NCBI GenBank assembly: GCA_012519025.1
Contig: JAAYQZ010000043.1
Coordinates: forward strand, 1 to 51,174
Length of the DNA stretch: 51,174 bases
Direction of reading: 5' to 3'
DNA from: Bacillota bacterium
GTDB lineage: Bacteria > Bacillota > Limnochordia > DTU087
Shown in pieces: positions 25,946 to 35,026 of this stretch. Numbering within the stretch: position 1 is the first letter of the stretch; each line of letters begins with the position of its first letter. Under the pieces are notes generated by a model, which saw only the letters and a program-made list of their open reading frames with translations, did no database searches and was not told the origin of the DNA. Position numbers and translations under genes: made by a program.

Positions 25946-28534
25946 ATGCTGGCGCTTAACGGCGGAAAACTTCATAACCTTTGCTCCAATAAATTGTTCT
26001 TGAGTGCGTTTCTGTGTTTAATTGTGCTTGCCCTGGGGACAAGCACTGCCTTTGCACTGGATATTTTTGTCGATGGACAGCAGGTAGAGCTTACCAGTCG
26101 CCTTGCACTGCGGCAAGCCAGGGCCATGGTGCCTTTGGATTGTCTGGCCGAGGCGTTGGGTATGAGTGTAGAGCTGTCCAAAGACGACACAGCGATATGT
26201 CTAGTATCAGGCTATTTAGATGTGAATTTCCCCAACGAAATTGAGGTTGTATTAAATGAGCGATTCATCCAAATCAATGATACCGAAGTTGATTTGGGTG
26301 TGGCACCTTATTTAGAAAATGGTGTCGTCATGGTTCCCTTGAATTTTTTCCACGATGTTTTCGGCTTACCGGTGGAATGGAACAACGGTAATTTACATAT
26401 CAAAAGTCTTGCAGCGACCGCTGCGTCTGTTCAAAGTAAAACTTCATCTGCAGGATCCCAAGATGCGCATTCGGATACTGCCCATGCAGATGGAAATCTT
26501 CCTATCGAAAAGGCGAAAGAACCAGCTGCAAGTATTAAACCGGTAGGCCCAGCTCGAGCACCGGAATTTTCCATGGTTTTTGAAAAGGAAATTGACACCA
26601 ATGTGGAGATGGGGGCTGCAGCGGACACGCCGCCTGTTTCATCTGCCGGCCCAAAAGTAGAAGAATCGAAAGACGCCCCTCCGGAAAACGGTGAAAAACA
26701 AGAGAAGACCGCGGATAACCCCGCTCATCATCGCGAAAATGATAGTGCTTCTCCCGGGAAAGCCTCTTCTGCACAACTGCCTCAAGTGATCTACCTTGAG
26801 CGGGACGGCTCCGCACTGAGTCAATTGCTGGAACAGCTTTCTCGCGGTTTACAAAAAGAGCATAATGATGAACTGGTGACTTTTGAAGGTCCCCGGCTTC
26901 AAAAAATTGAATTCGCGGAAGAGTCGGGAAGACAGTGTTTGGATTTTTTAAGTTCTGGTCCTGTTTCGGCAGAACCGATTTTGTACAGCAACCCTGCCAG
27001 CCTTGCTTTAATTATGGAAGGCGTATTACTTGATGCACCCCAAGACGAGCTGTATGTAGGTAGTGGAGTTATTTATGGCGTAAAACTGGAGCAGTTTTCC
27101 AACACCACGATTAGGGCTGTAGTGGATTTGGTTGAGCCGACAGGGTACGAAATTAGGCCTTTAGATGCTGAACGCGGATTTCGGGTCCTGTTCAATCAAA
27201 GAATGGGCAAGGCCGGTTTGTCGAGGATGGGCGCTTCTCTTCATCTTGAGCTTGAAGTCTCAGGACCGGTTCGCTATGTGGTTTCAAAACTTGCAAAACC
27301 GGATCGAATGGTCGTTGATGTGGAGAATACCACATTTATAGGCGGGACTGCAGAGGTGGCAGTTGCTGACCCCGCTGTTTATAAAATGCGAATTAGTCAA
27401 TACACACCCACATCCACCCGTATTGTTTTAGATTTAAATCACCCTATCGACATAGGGGAAGTTGAAATGGCAAGCCGGCCTGGGGTTGTAGAATTGGCTT
27501 TCATTGATACAGAAGCCCCAGTCAATGTCGGCGGCCGTTTAGCGAGCCTGGGCAAAAGCTTCGAGAGGTTGCTTCCGGCAAATGTCGCCCACGCGGCGGA
27601 AAAAGAGTTACTTACACAGATAACTAGTGAAGTTCCTTTGGCTGATGCCTTAAAGCCCATCGATGGTGATGATACTCTTAATCCATCTATCTCAAACGCC
27701 AATGAGGCCCGAGTTGAGTTTGAACATCAGGACTCCGACCGGGATCCAAAGGAAGACGAAACAATTTCACCGGTGTTTCCGGCATTTCGGCGCTCTGATA
27801 TAGATTTTTCCCAGTGGCCTTTCCTTCAGGTTAGCTGGCTTGAAGCTGACTCTTTAGCGGCTTTGAAAGGTAGATCTGTTTTAATTGATCCGGGTCACGG
27901 TGGAATGCAGCCTGGTGCCCTCGGTACAGCCGGTGTTAGAGAAAAGACATACAACCTTTTAGTCGCACTAAGGGTTGGCGAGCTTTTACAGTGGTCCGGA
28001 GCCGATGTCAGCTACACGAGAGTGGGGGATCGCACTGTCAGCTTGAGGGAGCGAGTCGATGCTGTACAACCGGTCAACGCTGAGGTGCTTTTAAGTATTC
28101 ACGCCAATGCATCTTTGACTAAGGATGCAACCGGCACAGAAACGCTTTACCACCCGGGTATACCGGAAAACCGCGATTTGGCTGAAGCTGTGCAAAGGCA
28201 CGTAGTGTCTAAACTCGGGCTAACTGATAGAGGGACTAAGAAGCGGAGTGATTTATATATTTTGCGCCACTGTCCCGTACCCAGCGCCCTAGTGGAAGTG
28301 GGTTTTTTGGACCATGAAGAAGAAGGCATTTTCCTGCTTACCGACGAAGCCATTGAAAAAGCCGCCATGGGGATCGTCCAGGGCCTAGCAGCTTATTTTC
28401 TCGGGAAAGCGGGCTCCGGTACGGGTGAATCGATGGAATCAGAGAGACCTTTAGAGAGGGAATCCCTTGAAGAGGTGGAACCATCGTGGGAAGGCAATCT
28501 TTTGATCAGTCGAGGGAGTGATACAGTTGAATGA
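25946..28534 (+). CDS. N-acetylmuramoyl-L-alanine amidase with copper-amine-oxidase-like and AMIN domains
   Basis: Large exported wall hydrolase of 862 residues. Order: signal peptide (1-38), copper amine oxidase N-terminal-like domain (about 40-153), a low-complexity acidic/alanine/serine linker (about 155-285), two AMIN-like beta domains (about 330-420 and 435-535), a second linker, and an Amidase_3 catalytic domain (about 645-818) followed by an acidic tail. Catalytic features: LIDPGHGG (zinc His), EKTYNL (zinc Glu), SIHANA (zinc His) and VEVGFL (catalytic Glu). It cleaves the bond between MurNAc and L-alanine. The AMIN domains suggest targeting to septal or spore wall. Confidence 0.9.
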   Translation: MLALNGGKLHNLCSNKLFLSAFLCLIVLALGTSTAFALDIFVDGQQVELTSRLALRQARAMVPLDCLAEALGMSVELSKDDTAICLVSGYLDVNFPNEIEVVLNERFIQINDTEVDLGVAPYLENGVVMVPLNFFHDVFGLPVEWNNGNLHIKSLAATAASVQSKTSSAGSQDAHSDTAHADGNLPIEKAKEPAASIKPVGPARAPEFSMVFEKEIDTNVEMGAAADTPPVSSAGPKVEESKDAPPENGEKQEKTADNPAHHRENDSASPGKASSAQLPQVIYLERDGSALSQLLEQLSRGLQKEHNDELVTFEGPRLQKIEFAEESGRQCLDFLSSGPVSAEPILYSNPASLALIMEGVLLDAPQDELYVGSGVIYGVKLEQFSNTTIRAVVDLVEPTGYEIRPLDAERGFRVLFNQRMGKAGLSRMGASLHLELEVSGPVRYVVSKLAKPDRMVVDVENTTFIGGTAEVAVADPAVYKMRISQYTPTSTRIVLDLNHPIDIGEVEMASRPGVVELAFIDTEAPVNVGGRLASLGKSFERLLPANVAHAAEKELLTQITSEVPLADALKPIDGDDTLNPSISNANEARVEFEHQDSDRDPKEDETISPVFPAFRRSDIDFSQWPFLQVSWLEADSLAALKGRSVLIDPGHGGMQPGALGTAGVREKTYNLLVALRVGELLQWSGADVSYTRVGDRTVSLRERVDAVQPVNAEVLLSIHANASLTKDATGTETLYHPGIPENRDLAEAVQRHVVSKLGLTDRGTKKRSDLYILRHCPVPSALVEVGFLDHEEEGIFLLTDEAIEKAAMGIVQGLAAYFLGKAGSGTGESMESERPLERESLEEVEPSWEGNLLISRGSDTVE

Positions 28535-29048
28535 ACAGTTGAAGGATAAGTTGGCTTTGCTTTTTTTGGTATCACTCCTGTTTTTAATCGCCCTTTGGGG
28601 TGCACGGCTTTTAGGCTGGATAGAAGGGGGTCCCAAGGAAAACGTGATTAATGCCCGGCTTTTTGTGGCGGCACCCGGAGGCGGCCTAAAAGTGGTATAT
28701 GTTGATGTTTTGGAAAGTCAATACAATGCTGAGTCACTTTGGGAAAAGCTTAAGGAAGCTTCCGAGAATATGCAAGAATCCTTGCTGCCCAGTGAGGCCA
28801 GGCTGCTTGCCGTCAGGGAAGAGGATACCATTTTGGTGGCAAGTTTCAGTGCCGATTTGGCTGGAAAGCGCTACCTTGGGAGCAATGAGGAGATATCTTT
28901 AGTGTACTCCATTGTCAACACTCTATCTGAGCTGCCGCAGATTGAATCTGTACATATTCTAATCGAAGGTATGATCATTGAGTCTCTAGGAGATCACGTG
29001 GATCTGACCACCCCTTTGCCTCCGGATTTTTCCATCGTGCAAGAGTAA
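28527..29048 (+). CDS. GerMN-domain sporulation/germination protein
   Basis: About 173 residues with an N-terminal membrane anchor (about 8-30) and one GerMN domain (about 40-165) with the pattern SLVYSIVNTLSELPQIESVHILIEG and a final PLPPDFS. In Bacillus GerM acts in engulfment and germination and has two such domains; this protein has one. TTG 28527 is preferred (GAGGGAG upstream); it overlaps the amidase stop, so the two are coupled. A gerM-murI-rph-rdgB arrangement matches the Bacillus order. Confidence 0.88.
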   Translation: MNEQLKDKLALLFLVSLLFLIALWGARLLGWIEGGPKENVINARLFVAAPGGGLKVVYVDVLESQYNAESLWEKLKEASENMQESLLPSEARLLAVREEDTILVASFSADLAGKRYLGSNEEISLVYSIVNTLSELPQIESVHILIEGMIIESLGDHVDLTTPLPPDFSIVQE

Positions 29049-29091
29049 CCGCTCCCCTTATACAAGGTACATAGTTATACTTTGAAGGGAT

Positions 29092-29118
29092 GCCCCGGAG
29101 AGTTTCCGGAGGCTTTTT
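29092..29118 (+). terminator. Terminator after the GerMN gene
   Basis: Eight-base-pair stem with one bulged A (GCCCCGGA with TCCGGAGGC), 5-nt loop, then TTTTT. Confidence 0.8.
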
Positions 29119-29124
29119 CTATAC

Positions 29125-29154
29125 TTGCATGCCACCGCCGCGGCGGGATAAAAT
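29125..29154 (+). promoter_or_regulatory. Candidate promoter of murI
   Basis: TTGCAT (29125-29130), 18 bp, TAAAAT (29149-29154), 38 nt before the murI start. Confidence 0.55.
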
Positions 29155-29192
29155 AGGAATGACGTGCAAAAATCAACCTAGGATGTGGAAAT

Positions 29193-29993
29193 ATGGAAAG
29201 GGAGCGCCCCATCGGGGTCTATGATTCCGGAGTGGGTGGTTTGACTGTTGTAAAATGGCTGCGTAGAAAACTGCCAAAGGAGCAGATATTGTACTTTGGG
29301 GACACTGCCCGTGTTCCATATGGGGGACGCCCCCCGGAAGAGATCATCAAATTCTCCCGCCAGATTCTCGCTTTTTTTGTGGAGAAAGATGTCAAATTTG
29401 TCATAGCCGCCTGCAATACTTCATCTGCATTGGCACTGCCTTCACTAATACCAAACGCGCCTGTTCCACTGATGGGTGTAATAGGGCCCGGAGTTAAAAA
29501 AGCAGCAGTGGAGGTTAAAGGGCGGCGAATCGGTGTGATCGGTACCAAAGGCACGGTGGAAAGCCGTGCATATACTGAGGCCCTGCAAAATGTGGATCCT
29601 GATATCCAAGTTTGGGAGACAGCTTGCCCGCGATTGGTCCCCTTGGTGGAAAACGGTGAATGGGAAGGCAGGCAGATCGAAACTCTGCTAACAGAATATT
29701 TGCAGCCGCTGCTAAAGCACAATATCGATACATTGATTCTGGGATGCACCCATTATCCTTATCTGATGACCGCCATCCGGGCGGTTTTGGGAAATGATAT
29801 CCAAATTGTTGATCCAGGAGAGGCGGCAGCAGAGGAGGCTGTGCTTGAGCTTGATCGGTTGGGGCTGCTGACGCATTCCAAACAAGGATCCGATGGATTT
29901 TACGTAAGCGGTGATCCCCATGTCTTCGGCACGATAGCAAAGCGGCTTGGGTATAAAGCAGACTTGGAAGTAGTAGATATTAACCGATACTAA
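29193..29993 (+). CDS. murI: Glutamate racemase
   Basis: Makes D-glutamate for peptidoglycan. The 266 residues carry both catalytic cysteines: ACNTSS (about residue 74) and GCTHYP (about 185), with YDSGVGGLTV at the N terminus and GDTARVPYG. ATG 29193 follows GTGGAAATATGG with only a weak ribosome site. It is followed by murD, so two successive wall-precursor steps are neighbours (D-Glu supply and D-Glu addition). Confidence 0.95.
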   Translation: MERERPIGVYDSGVGGLTVVKWLRRKLPKEQILYFGDTARVPYGGRPPEEIIKFSRQILAFFVEKDVKFVIAACNTSSALALPSLIPNAPVPLMGVIGPGVKKAAVEVKGRRIGVIGTKGTVESRAYTEALQNVDPDIQVWETACPRLVPLVENGEWEGRQIETLLTEYLQPLLKHNIDTLILGCTHYPYLMTAIRAVLGNDIQIVDPGEAAAEEAVLELDRLGLLTHSKQGSDGFYVSGDPHVFGTIAKRLGYKADLEVVDINRY

Positions 29994-30044
29994 CAATGAA
30001 CAAGTTGGGTAAAGCGTTCCTGGGAAAATGGAGGGTCCGGAGAG

Positions 30045-31481
30045 ATGGAATCGTCAACTAAAGGCCATGACAAAGCCTTAAGACCGAGATGGTTGGGAAA
30101 AAAGGTGGCCGTAGTAGGCCTTGGAATCAGTAATGTACCATTGATACAGCATTTAATCAAAGCAGGGGCTGAGGTTACTGTAAGTGATCGACAAAAGCCT
30201 GGCGCTTTACAGGAGCGTCTTGCTGAAATAGCAGACTTGCCTGTTTCATTAAACCTGGGTGAAGGCTACCTGGACGGGCTTGATGGTTATGATACTGTAT
30301 TTTTAAGCCCCGGGGTTCCTAAGGATCTTCCTCAAATACAGACACTCTTAAAACGAGGTGTGAGTTTAAGCAGCGAGATTCAAGTATTCTTTGAACTTTG
30401 CAAAGCCCCGATCATGGGGGTTACCGGCAGCAGCGGTAAGACAACAACCACTTCTTTAATCGGGGAGATTATGAAACAAATAGATAAATTCCACACTTTT
30501 GTGGGTGGTAATATCGGAACTTCACTGCTTCCGCAGCTGGACTCCATCACCCAAAAGGATTTAGCTGTATTGGAATTGTCAAGTTTTCAGTTGGAGCTTC
30601 TGCCTTACAGCCCCCATTGTGCAGTGATTACCAATATTTCCCCGAACCACTTGGATATCCACAAAACCATGGAAAACTATATCGATGCCAAACGCCACAT
30701 TTATCTTTTTCAAGATCCTGAGGATTTTGCAGTATTGAACTATGATGAACCGCAAACAAAGGCATTGGCTGATGAATGCCCTGGACAGGTGTATTTTTTC
30801 AGCAGGGTGCAGGAGCTTGCCCAAGGAGTATTCGTTAAAGACGGTCTCATAACAGTCAAAAACATGTGTTTTGCAGAAGGTGGGGAGAAAGCTATTTGCC
30901 CCATAGAAGCGGTGCGGCTCTTAGGAGACCATAACTTGGAAAACGTTTTGGCCGCCACCGCTGCGGCAGCTCTTTGTGGGGCAACACCTGAAGCCATACG
31001 TCAGGCTATCACTACTTTCACAGGGGTGCCCCACAGGCTCGAGTTTGTTGAAGAAATTGGCGGAGTGCGTTATTATAATGATTCCATCGCCACCAGTCCT
31101 GCTCGGGCCATTGCAGGAATTAAGGCCTTTCAAGAACCGCTTGTTTTGATCGCCGGGGGTTACGACAAACAGCTATCTTTTGATCTTTTAGCTAAGGTCA
31201 TTATGGAAAACAGTGTAAGGGCTGTGGTGCTGACCGGTGATACCAAAGAACAGATTGAAAAAGCTTTAAAAGACAAGCAGGAGCACCGGGGGGAACTGAA
31301 AATCTATAAAACAGATGACTTCGATGGCGCAGTCCTAAAAGCCGGCCAGGTGTCGGAACCCGGTGATGTAGTGTTGATGAGCCCAGCTTGTGCAAGCTAC
31401 GATATGTTTAGCAACTTCCAGGAAAGGGGTGTGAGATTCCGACAGATAGTAAAAAAAATAAAGCAAAGCAAGTTCAAGTAG
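30045..31481 (+). CDS. murD: UDP-N-acetylmuramoylalanine--D-glutamate ligase
   Basis: Adds D-glutamate to UDP-MurNAc-L-Ala. 478 residues: Rossmann-like N-terminal domain (VAVVGLGISN), central ATPase domain with GVTGSSGKTTTT, and C-terminal domain with LGDHNLENVLAA and PHRLEFVEEIGG. The motif NDSIATSP replaces the NDSKATN of E. coli MurD, a variant I recall from clostridial MurD proteins. ATG 30045 follows GGAG. MurD normally sits in the division and wall cluster; here it lies beside murI. Confidence 0.93.
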   Translation: MESSTKGHDKALRPRWLGKKVAVVGLGISNVPLIQHLIKAGAEVTVSDRQKPGALQERLAEIADLPVSLNLGEGYLDGLDGYDTVFLSPGVPKDLPQIQTLLKRGVSLSSEIQVFFELCKAPIMGVTGSSGKTTTTSLIGEIMKQIDKFHTFVGGNIGTSLLPQLDSITQKDLAVLELSSFQLELLPYSPHCAVITNISPNHLDIHKTMENYIDAKRHIYLFQDPEDFAVLNYDEPQTKALADECPGQVYFFSRVQELAQGVFVKDGLITVKNMCFAEGGEKAICPIEAVRLLGDHNLENVLAATAAAALCGATPEAIRQAITTFTGVPHRLEFVEEIGGVRYYNDSIATSPARAIAGIKAFQEPLVLIAGGYDKQLSFDLLAKVIMENSVRAVVLTGDTKEQIEKALKDKQEHRGELKIYKTDDFDGAVLKAGQVSEPGDVVLMSPACASYDMFSNFQERGVRFRQIVKKIKQSKFK

Positions 31482-31526
31482 GTTAGGATGGGTTGGGTAC
31501 TGAGATTAGGCCAGGGAGGCACATAG

Positions 31527-32306
31527 ATGACACGCGTGGACGGGCGCAAACCTGATGAGCTGAGACAGGTCAATATTACAAGAAACTTCAATAAGTACGC
31601 GGAAGGGTCTGTGTTGATTGAGGTTGGGGACACGAAAATCATTTGTACTGCCAGCATTGAAGAAAGGGTTCCTCCTTTTTTACGGGGCCAAGGGCAAGGT
31701 TGGGTTACAGCTGAGTACTCCATGCTGCCTAGGGCTACAGAGACACGCAATATAAGGGAGGCCAGCCGCGGCCGGCTGTCAGGTCGTACATCAGAGATTC
31801 AGCGCTTGGTGGGGCGATCTCTCCGTTCTGTAGTTGATTTGAAGGCACTAGGTGAGCGCACAGTGTGGTTGGATTGTGATGTGATTCAAGCCGATGGCGG
31901 CACCCGTACAGCCGCGGTGACAGGGGCTTTTGTGGCCTTAAGCGACGCTTTACAGCAGTTGGGCCAAAGGGTCAATTGGAAGCGGCTGCCTATTGCTGAA
32001 TTTGTAGCCGGTGTAAGTGTAGGGTTACTGCAGGATACGCCGCTTTTGGATCTTTGCTATGAAGAGGATGCCGCTGCCCAGGTGGACTTGAATGTAATCA
32101 TGACGGGTGACGGCAAGATTATTGAGATTCAGGGGACTGCCGAGGAAACGCCTTTTGCCCGCAGTGAGCTTGATGTTATGCTGGATCTTGCTGAAAAGGG
32201 AATCGATGAACTGATTGCACTGCAAAGACGTCTTTTGACGGAAGATTTAATTGCCAAGCTGGGAGGCCGGACCGGTGGCCAAACTAGTTATCGCTTCCAA
32301 GAATAA
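31527..32306 (+). CDS. rph: Ribonuclease PH
   Basis: Phosphate-dependent 3'-5' exoribonuclease that trims tRNA 3' ends. The 259 residues match the family: [41 protein letters not shown] and [18 protein letters not shown] 31527 follows a GGGAGG site. It overlaps rdgB by 32 nt, the same pairing as in Bacillus. Confidence 0.96.
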   Translation: MTRVDGRKPDELRQVNITRNFNKYAEGSVLIEVGDTKIICTASIEERVPPFLRGQGQGWVTAEYSMLPRATETRNIREASRGRLSGRTSEIQRLVGRSLRSVVDLKALGERTVWLDCDVIQADGGTRTAAVTGAFVALSDALQQLGQRVNWKRLPIAEFVAGVSVGLLQDTPLLDLCYEEDAAAQVDLNVIMTGDGKIIEIQGTAEETPFARSELDVMLDLAEKGIDELIALQRRLLTEDLIAKLGGRTGGQTSYRFQE

Positions 32307-32883
32307 AGGTAAAGTCAAAGAAATTCACGCCCTACTTAAAGATCTGGCCATAGAGGTTGTGTCCCTTGAGGACTTTCCAAATGCACCCAACGTGCTAGAA
32401 GATGGACATACTTTTGCCGAAAACGCTTTGAAAAAGGCCCGGTTGATCAGGGAATTCACCGGCTTGACTACTTTAGCCGATGACTCGGGCCTGGAAGTAG
32501 ACTTTCTTCAGGGTGCACCGGGGGTTCGTTCAGCCAGGTTTGCCGGAGAATGTGCTTCAGATGCTGACAACAACAAAAAGCTTTTGGAGTTGATGGAGGA
32601 TGTACCGGAAAGCCAAAGAACAGCAAGATTCAAATGCCTTATTGCTGTGGTGGGTAAAAATGGGCAAACTGAGATACTGGACGGCTCATGTGAAGGCACC
32701 ATCTTGACTGAGGCACGGGGTAGTGGAGGCTTTGGCTATGATCCGCTCTTTTATGTGCCAGAACTTGGGAAAACTTTCGCGGAAATGACTGCTGAGGATA
32801 AAACCAAGTTAAGCCATCGGGGGAAGGCACTTCGAGCGGTTTTACCAATTGTTGCTAGGTGGCAGCAGCAGGGGCAAATATGA
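32275..32883 (+). CDS. rdgB: XTP/dITP pyrophosphatase (RdgB/HAM1)
   Basis: House-cleaning enzyme removing deaminated purine triphosphates. About 202 residues with [43 protein letters not shown] and [15 protein letters not shown] 32275 is chosen because GGGAGG at 32261-32266 lies 8 nt before it and the protein then starts at the family position; the earlier ATG 32251 is inside rph with no such support. Confidence 0.95.
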   Translation: MAKLVIASKNKGKVKEIHALLKDLAIEVVSLEDFPNAPNVLEDGHTFAENALKKARLIREFTGLTTLADDSGLEVDFLQGAPGVRSARFAGECASDADNNKKLLELMEDVPESQRTARFKCLIAVVGKNGQTEILDGSCEGTILTEARGSGGFGYDPLFYVPELGKTFAEMTAEDKTKLSHRGKALRAVLPIVARWQQQGQI

Positions 32884-32907
32884 TCCCAACAACCTGCCTA
32901 TAAGGCG

Positions 32908-32936
32908 TTGACAGGGCTGAAACCGTATGTTATAAT
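32908..32936 (+). promoter_or_regulatory. sigma-A promoter of the tRNA operon
   Basis: TTGACA (32908-32913), 17 bp, TATAAT (32931-32936): perfect consensus, 26 nt before tRNA-Pro. Confidence 0.92.
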
Positions 32937-32962
32937 CGAGTTCGTCAGCTGAATTGTTGTGA

Positions 32963-33039
<77 letters not shown>

Positions 33040-33046
33040 TCGTCTT

Positions 33047-33120
33047 GCGGGTGTAGCTCAATGGTAGAGCTCCGGCCTTCCAAGCCAGTCGCGAGGGTTC
33101 GATTCCCTTCACCCGCTCCA
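33047..33120 (+). tRNA. tRNA-Gly (UCC)
   Basis: Acceptor GCGGGTG/CACCCGC, T arm GAGGGTTCGATTCCCTT, anticodon loop CTTCCAA (anticodon TCC), discriminator T and encoded CCA. The anticodon stem CCGGC/GCCAG contains a C-A mismatch at the second pair (28-42). Confidence 0.9.
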
Positions 33121-33133
33121 TGTAGATTAGTAA

Positions 33134-33209
33134 GCGCCTGTAGCTCAGGGGATAGAGCATCGGACTTCTAATCCGAGAGTCGCAGGTTCGATTCCTGCCA
33201 GGCGCGCCA
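33134..33209 (+). tRNA. tRNA-Arg (UCU)
   Basis: Acceptor GCGCCTG/CAGGCGC, anticodon arm TCGGA-CTTCTAA-TCCGA (anticodon TCT), T arm GCAGGTTCGATTCCTGC, discriminator G, encoded CCA. Confidence 0.94.
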
Positions 33210-33224
33210 TTAGTAAATACTCAT

Positions 33225-33302
33225 GGTGGGTGTAGCTCAGTAGGTTAGAGCGCCAGGTTGTGGCCCTGGAGGTCGCCGGTTCGATTCCGGTCACTCACCC
33301 CA
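33225..33302 (+). tRNA. tRNA-His (GUG)
   Basis: Acceptor GTGGGTG/CACTCAC preceded by G-1 (33225) facing C73, the histidine identity pair. Anticodon arm CCAGG-TTGTGGC-CCTGG (anticodon GTG). CCA encoded. A T7 run follows at once. Confidence 0.94.
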
Positions 33303-33321
33303 TTTTTTTATGTAAATAGCA

Positions 33322-33361
33322 CCCCTTTGATCGCGGTTGGACGCTGTCAAAGGGGCTTTTC
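33322..33361 (+). terminator. Terminator of the tRNA operon
   Basis: Nine-base-pair stem CCCCTTTGA (33322-33330) with TCAAAGGGG (33347-33355), 16-nt loop, then CTTTTC. The rest of 33362-33557 has no gene I can support. Confidence 0.8.
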
Positions 33362-33557
33362 TATTTGTATTTATGTGGAAAAACCCTCCGGCATATCTTG
33401 CTTGCGGCGCTCAGCACTGGGCTTGGGTAGGGCAATAGACGCCTCTTTTCTAGATACCCCAATTAATGCGAAGGTGCAGTAAGGTGCAGTTTGAATTAGG
33501 ACCCAAAGCCCAGAAAGATTCATATGATGGATCAAGTTTGAGAGGGGGCATGAGAGC

Positions 33558-34127
33558 ATGTACTGTACGTGCTGTATAAATCCTAAAGAGCTTAAGTTGA
33601 TCTTGGAATTTCGTTTGCTGTGGAACCAGCATGCCGAGTGGACGCGGATGGCTATTAACGCCATAATATTTCAGCTGCCCAACAAACAGCAGGAAATCAA
33701 CAGGCTGCTTCGCAATCCCGTTGATTTTGGTAAGGCTTTGGAAGTCTACTATGGTAGGAAACGGGCTCACCAATTTACAGCTTTGTTGACAGAACACCTG
33801 GTGTTGGCCGCTGATATGATCGAAGCAATGATGGCAGGAAATACTCAAAAGGTCCAAGAAATCAGATGTCAGTGGTATCAAAATGGCAAGGAGATCGCAG
33901 AGTTTCTGGGCTGCACCAATCCTTATTGGTCGTATACCGAGTGGAAAGAGATGTTTTTTATCCATTTAAGGCTGGTTAACGATCTGGCAGTTACTTTGCT
34001 TGAAAACCGTTATGAAGAGAACATTCAAGTCTACGATACACTTGAATTGGAAGCTTTGGAAATGGCCGATGTTATGGCTCGAGGCATCTTGCGAGAGTTT
34101 CCCAGGCGATTCTATATTAAGTGCTGA
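33558..34127 (+). CDS. Conserved helical protein of unknown function
   Basis: 189 residues, all-helical by composition, soluble. It resembles a family I recall from Bacilli and Clostridia that is often mislabelled acetylglutamate kinase: WNQHAEWTRM, NRLLRNPVDFGKAL, LLTEHLVLAADMIEA, WYQNGKEIAEFLG, TNPYWSYTEW, a second HL motif, and ALEMADVMARGI near the end. The repeated (W/E)xxxHxxxT pattern suggests a helical bundle with two similar halves, possibly metal binding. ATG 33558 follows GAGGGGG. No kinase motif is seen. Confidence 0.75.
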   Translation: MYCTCCINPKELKLILEFRLLWNQHAEWTRMAINAIIFQLPNKQQEINRLLRNPVDFGKALEVYYGRKRAHQFTALLTEHLVLAADMIEAMMAGNTQKVQEIRCQWYQNGKEIAEFLGCTNPYWSYTEWKEMFFIHLRLVNDLAVTLLENRYEENIQVYDTLELEALEMADVMARGILREFPRRFYIKC

Positions 34128-34192
34128 ACAATAATTCGCCGCTGTTGACTTGCCGGTTTCCAGTAAGTTCACTCACTTTGTGACATTATGCA

Positions 34193-34358
34193 AGGTTTCT
34201 TTGATAACATGTAATAGAAACCTGTTGGAGCGAGGATATCCATTGACTATTGATGATAACACAGGGAAGGTTCTGCCGAATTTGACATTGTGGCAAATAT
34301 TGCAAAAGGCGCAAAACGAAAGCAGGAGAAGCGTCTGTCGCTAGCGAAAGTACGCTTC
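34193..34358 (+). other. Structured leader upstream of the receiver gene
   Basis: The 320 nt between the two genes hold two stem-loops: AGGTTTCT (34193-34200) with AGAAACCT (34216-34223), and GAAGCGT (34328-34334) with ACGCTTC (34352-34358) enclosing the palindrome TCGCTAGCGA. No recognised riboswitch class fits and no convincing gene or promoter was seen. Confidence 0.4.
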
Positions 34359-34446
34359 GGAAGGGCACAGTGGCTGCGCGTTCAAATCTATTACAGAAGG
34401 AGGGTGTTTAGACAAAGTTGGTTTGCTAATAAAGGGGATGGCCAGA

Positions 34447-34866
34447 ATGAGAGAGCATCTATGTGTTGTTATTTCTGAGGACAACTCTTTGCTTAGGGAA
34501 GTAGTCATGGACTATCTGGCCACTTTTGGAATCAGCTCTATCGAAGCTGGGAATGAAAATGACATCATGTCTCATATGGAATCAGGGCTTGTAGATGCAG
34601 TTGTACTTGATTTGGTGTCCAAAAGCGGATTTGGCCGAGTGTTTCAACTCTTAGATAAGATGCAGCTGGACCCGAACCTACGGCACTTTCCGCTGATCAT
34701 CACCACCGCCTTTGATGTGAAAGATCTACACCTTTCTAAACAAACCCGACATTTGACCGATGTTGCGATTATACAGAAACCATACGATTTATGCCGACTC
34801 CGGCGCATGATTATTGAACTAACCAAAGAGACAAGGGCCTCCAAAGCCGATATACCAGTTATGTAA
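34447..34866 (+). CDS. Stand-alone response-regulator receiver domain
   Basis: About 139 residues forming only a CheY-like receiver: acidic pair E11-D12, phosphoacceptor D55 in VVLDLV, T87 in IITTAF and K111 in IQKPY. No output domain follows. The kinase partner is not in the window. ATG 34447 is preferred, 8 nt after AAAGGGG; ATG 34438 and TTG 34423 are in frame. It may act by protein interaction, as CheY and Spo0F do; Spo0F-like phosphorelay membership is a guess. Confidence 0.85.
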   Translation: MREHLCVVISEDNSLLREVVMDYLATFGISSIEAGNENDIMSHMESGLVDAVVLDLVSKSGFGRVFQLLDKMQLDPNLRHFPLIITTAFDVKDLHLSKQTRHLTDVAIIQKPYDLCRLRRMIIELTKETRASKADIPVM

Positions 34867-34905
34867 GGTAAGGCTTTGCGCGGTCGACATATGTGTTACA
34901 ATTAG

Positions 34906-34943
34906 CCCGAAAGGTATATGAGCTATCTGCCGTTCGGGTTTTT
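34906..34943 (+). terminator. Terminator after the receiver gene
   Basis: CCCGAA (34906-34911) with TTCGGG (34933-34938), long partly paired loop, then TTTTTG. Confidence 0.75.
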
Positions 34944-35026
34944 GCTTTTGGTTTGAGACGTGTGTCATCAAATACCCCGGCAGGACTCAGGCCTTTGGGG
35001 GCGAATGTGGGATGGGGGTTGCGTAG

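Noticed and set aside
34290-34400. Possible cyclic-di-GMP riboswitch before the receiver gene
   Set aside because: Some GCAAA and GAAAG pieces occur, but the conserved core order and tetraloop-receptor of the class are not present.
34290-34478. Basic 62-residue frame upstream of the receiver gene
   Set aside because: No ribosome site at GTG 34290, it overlaps the receiver gene, and its composition comes from a structured, purine-rich region.
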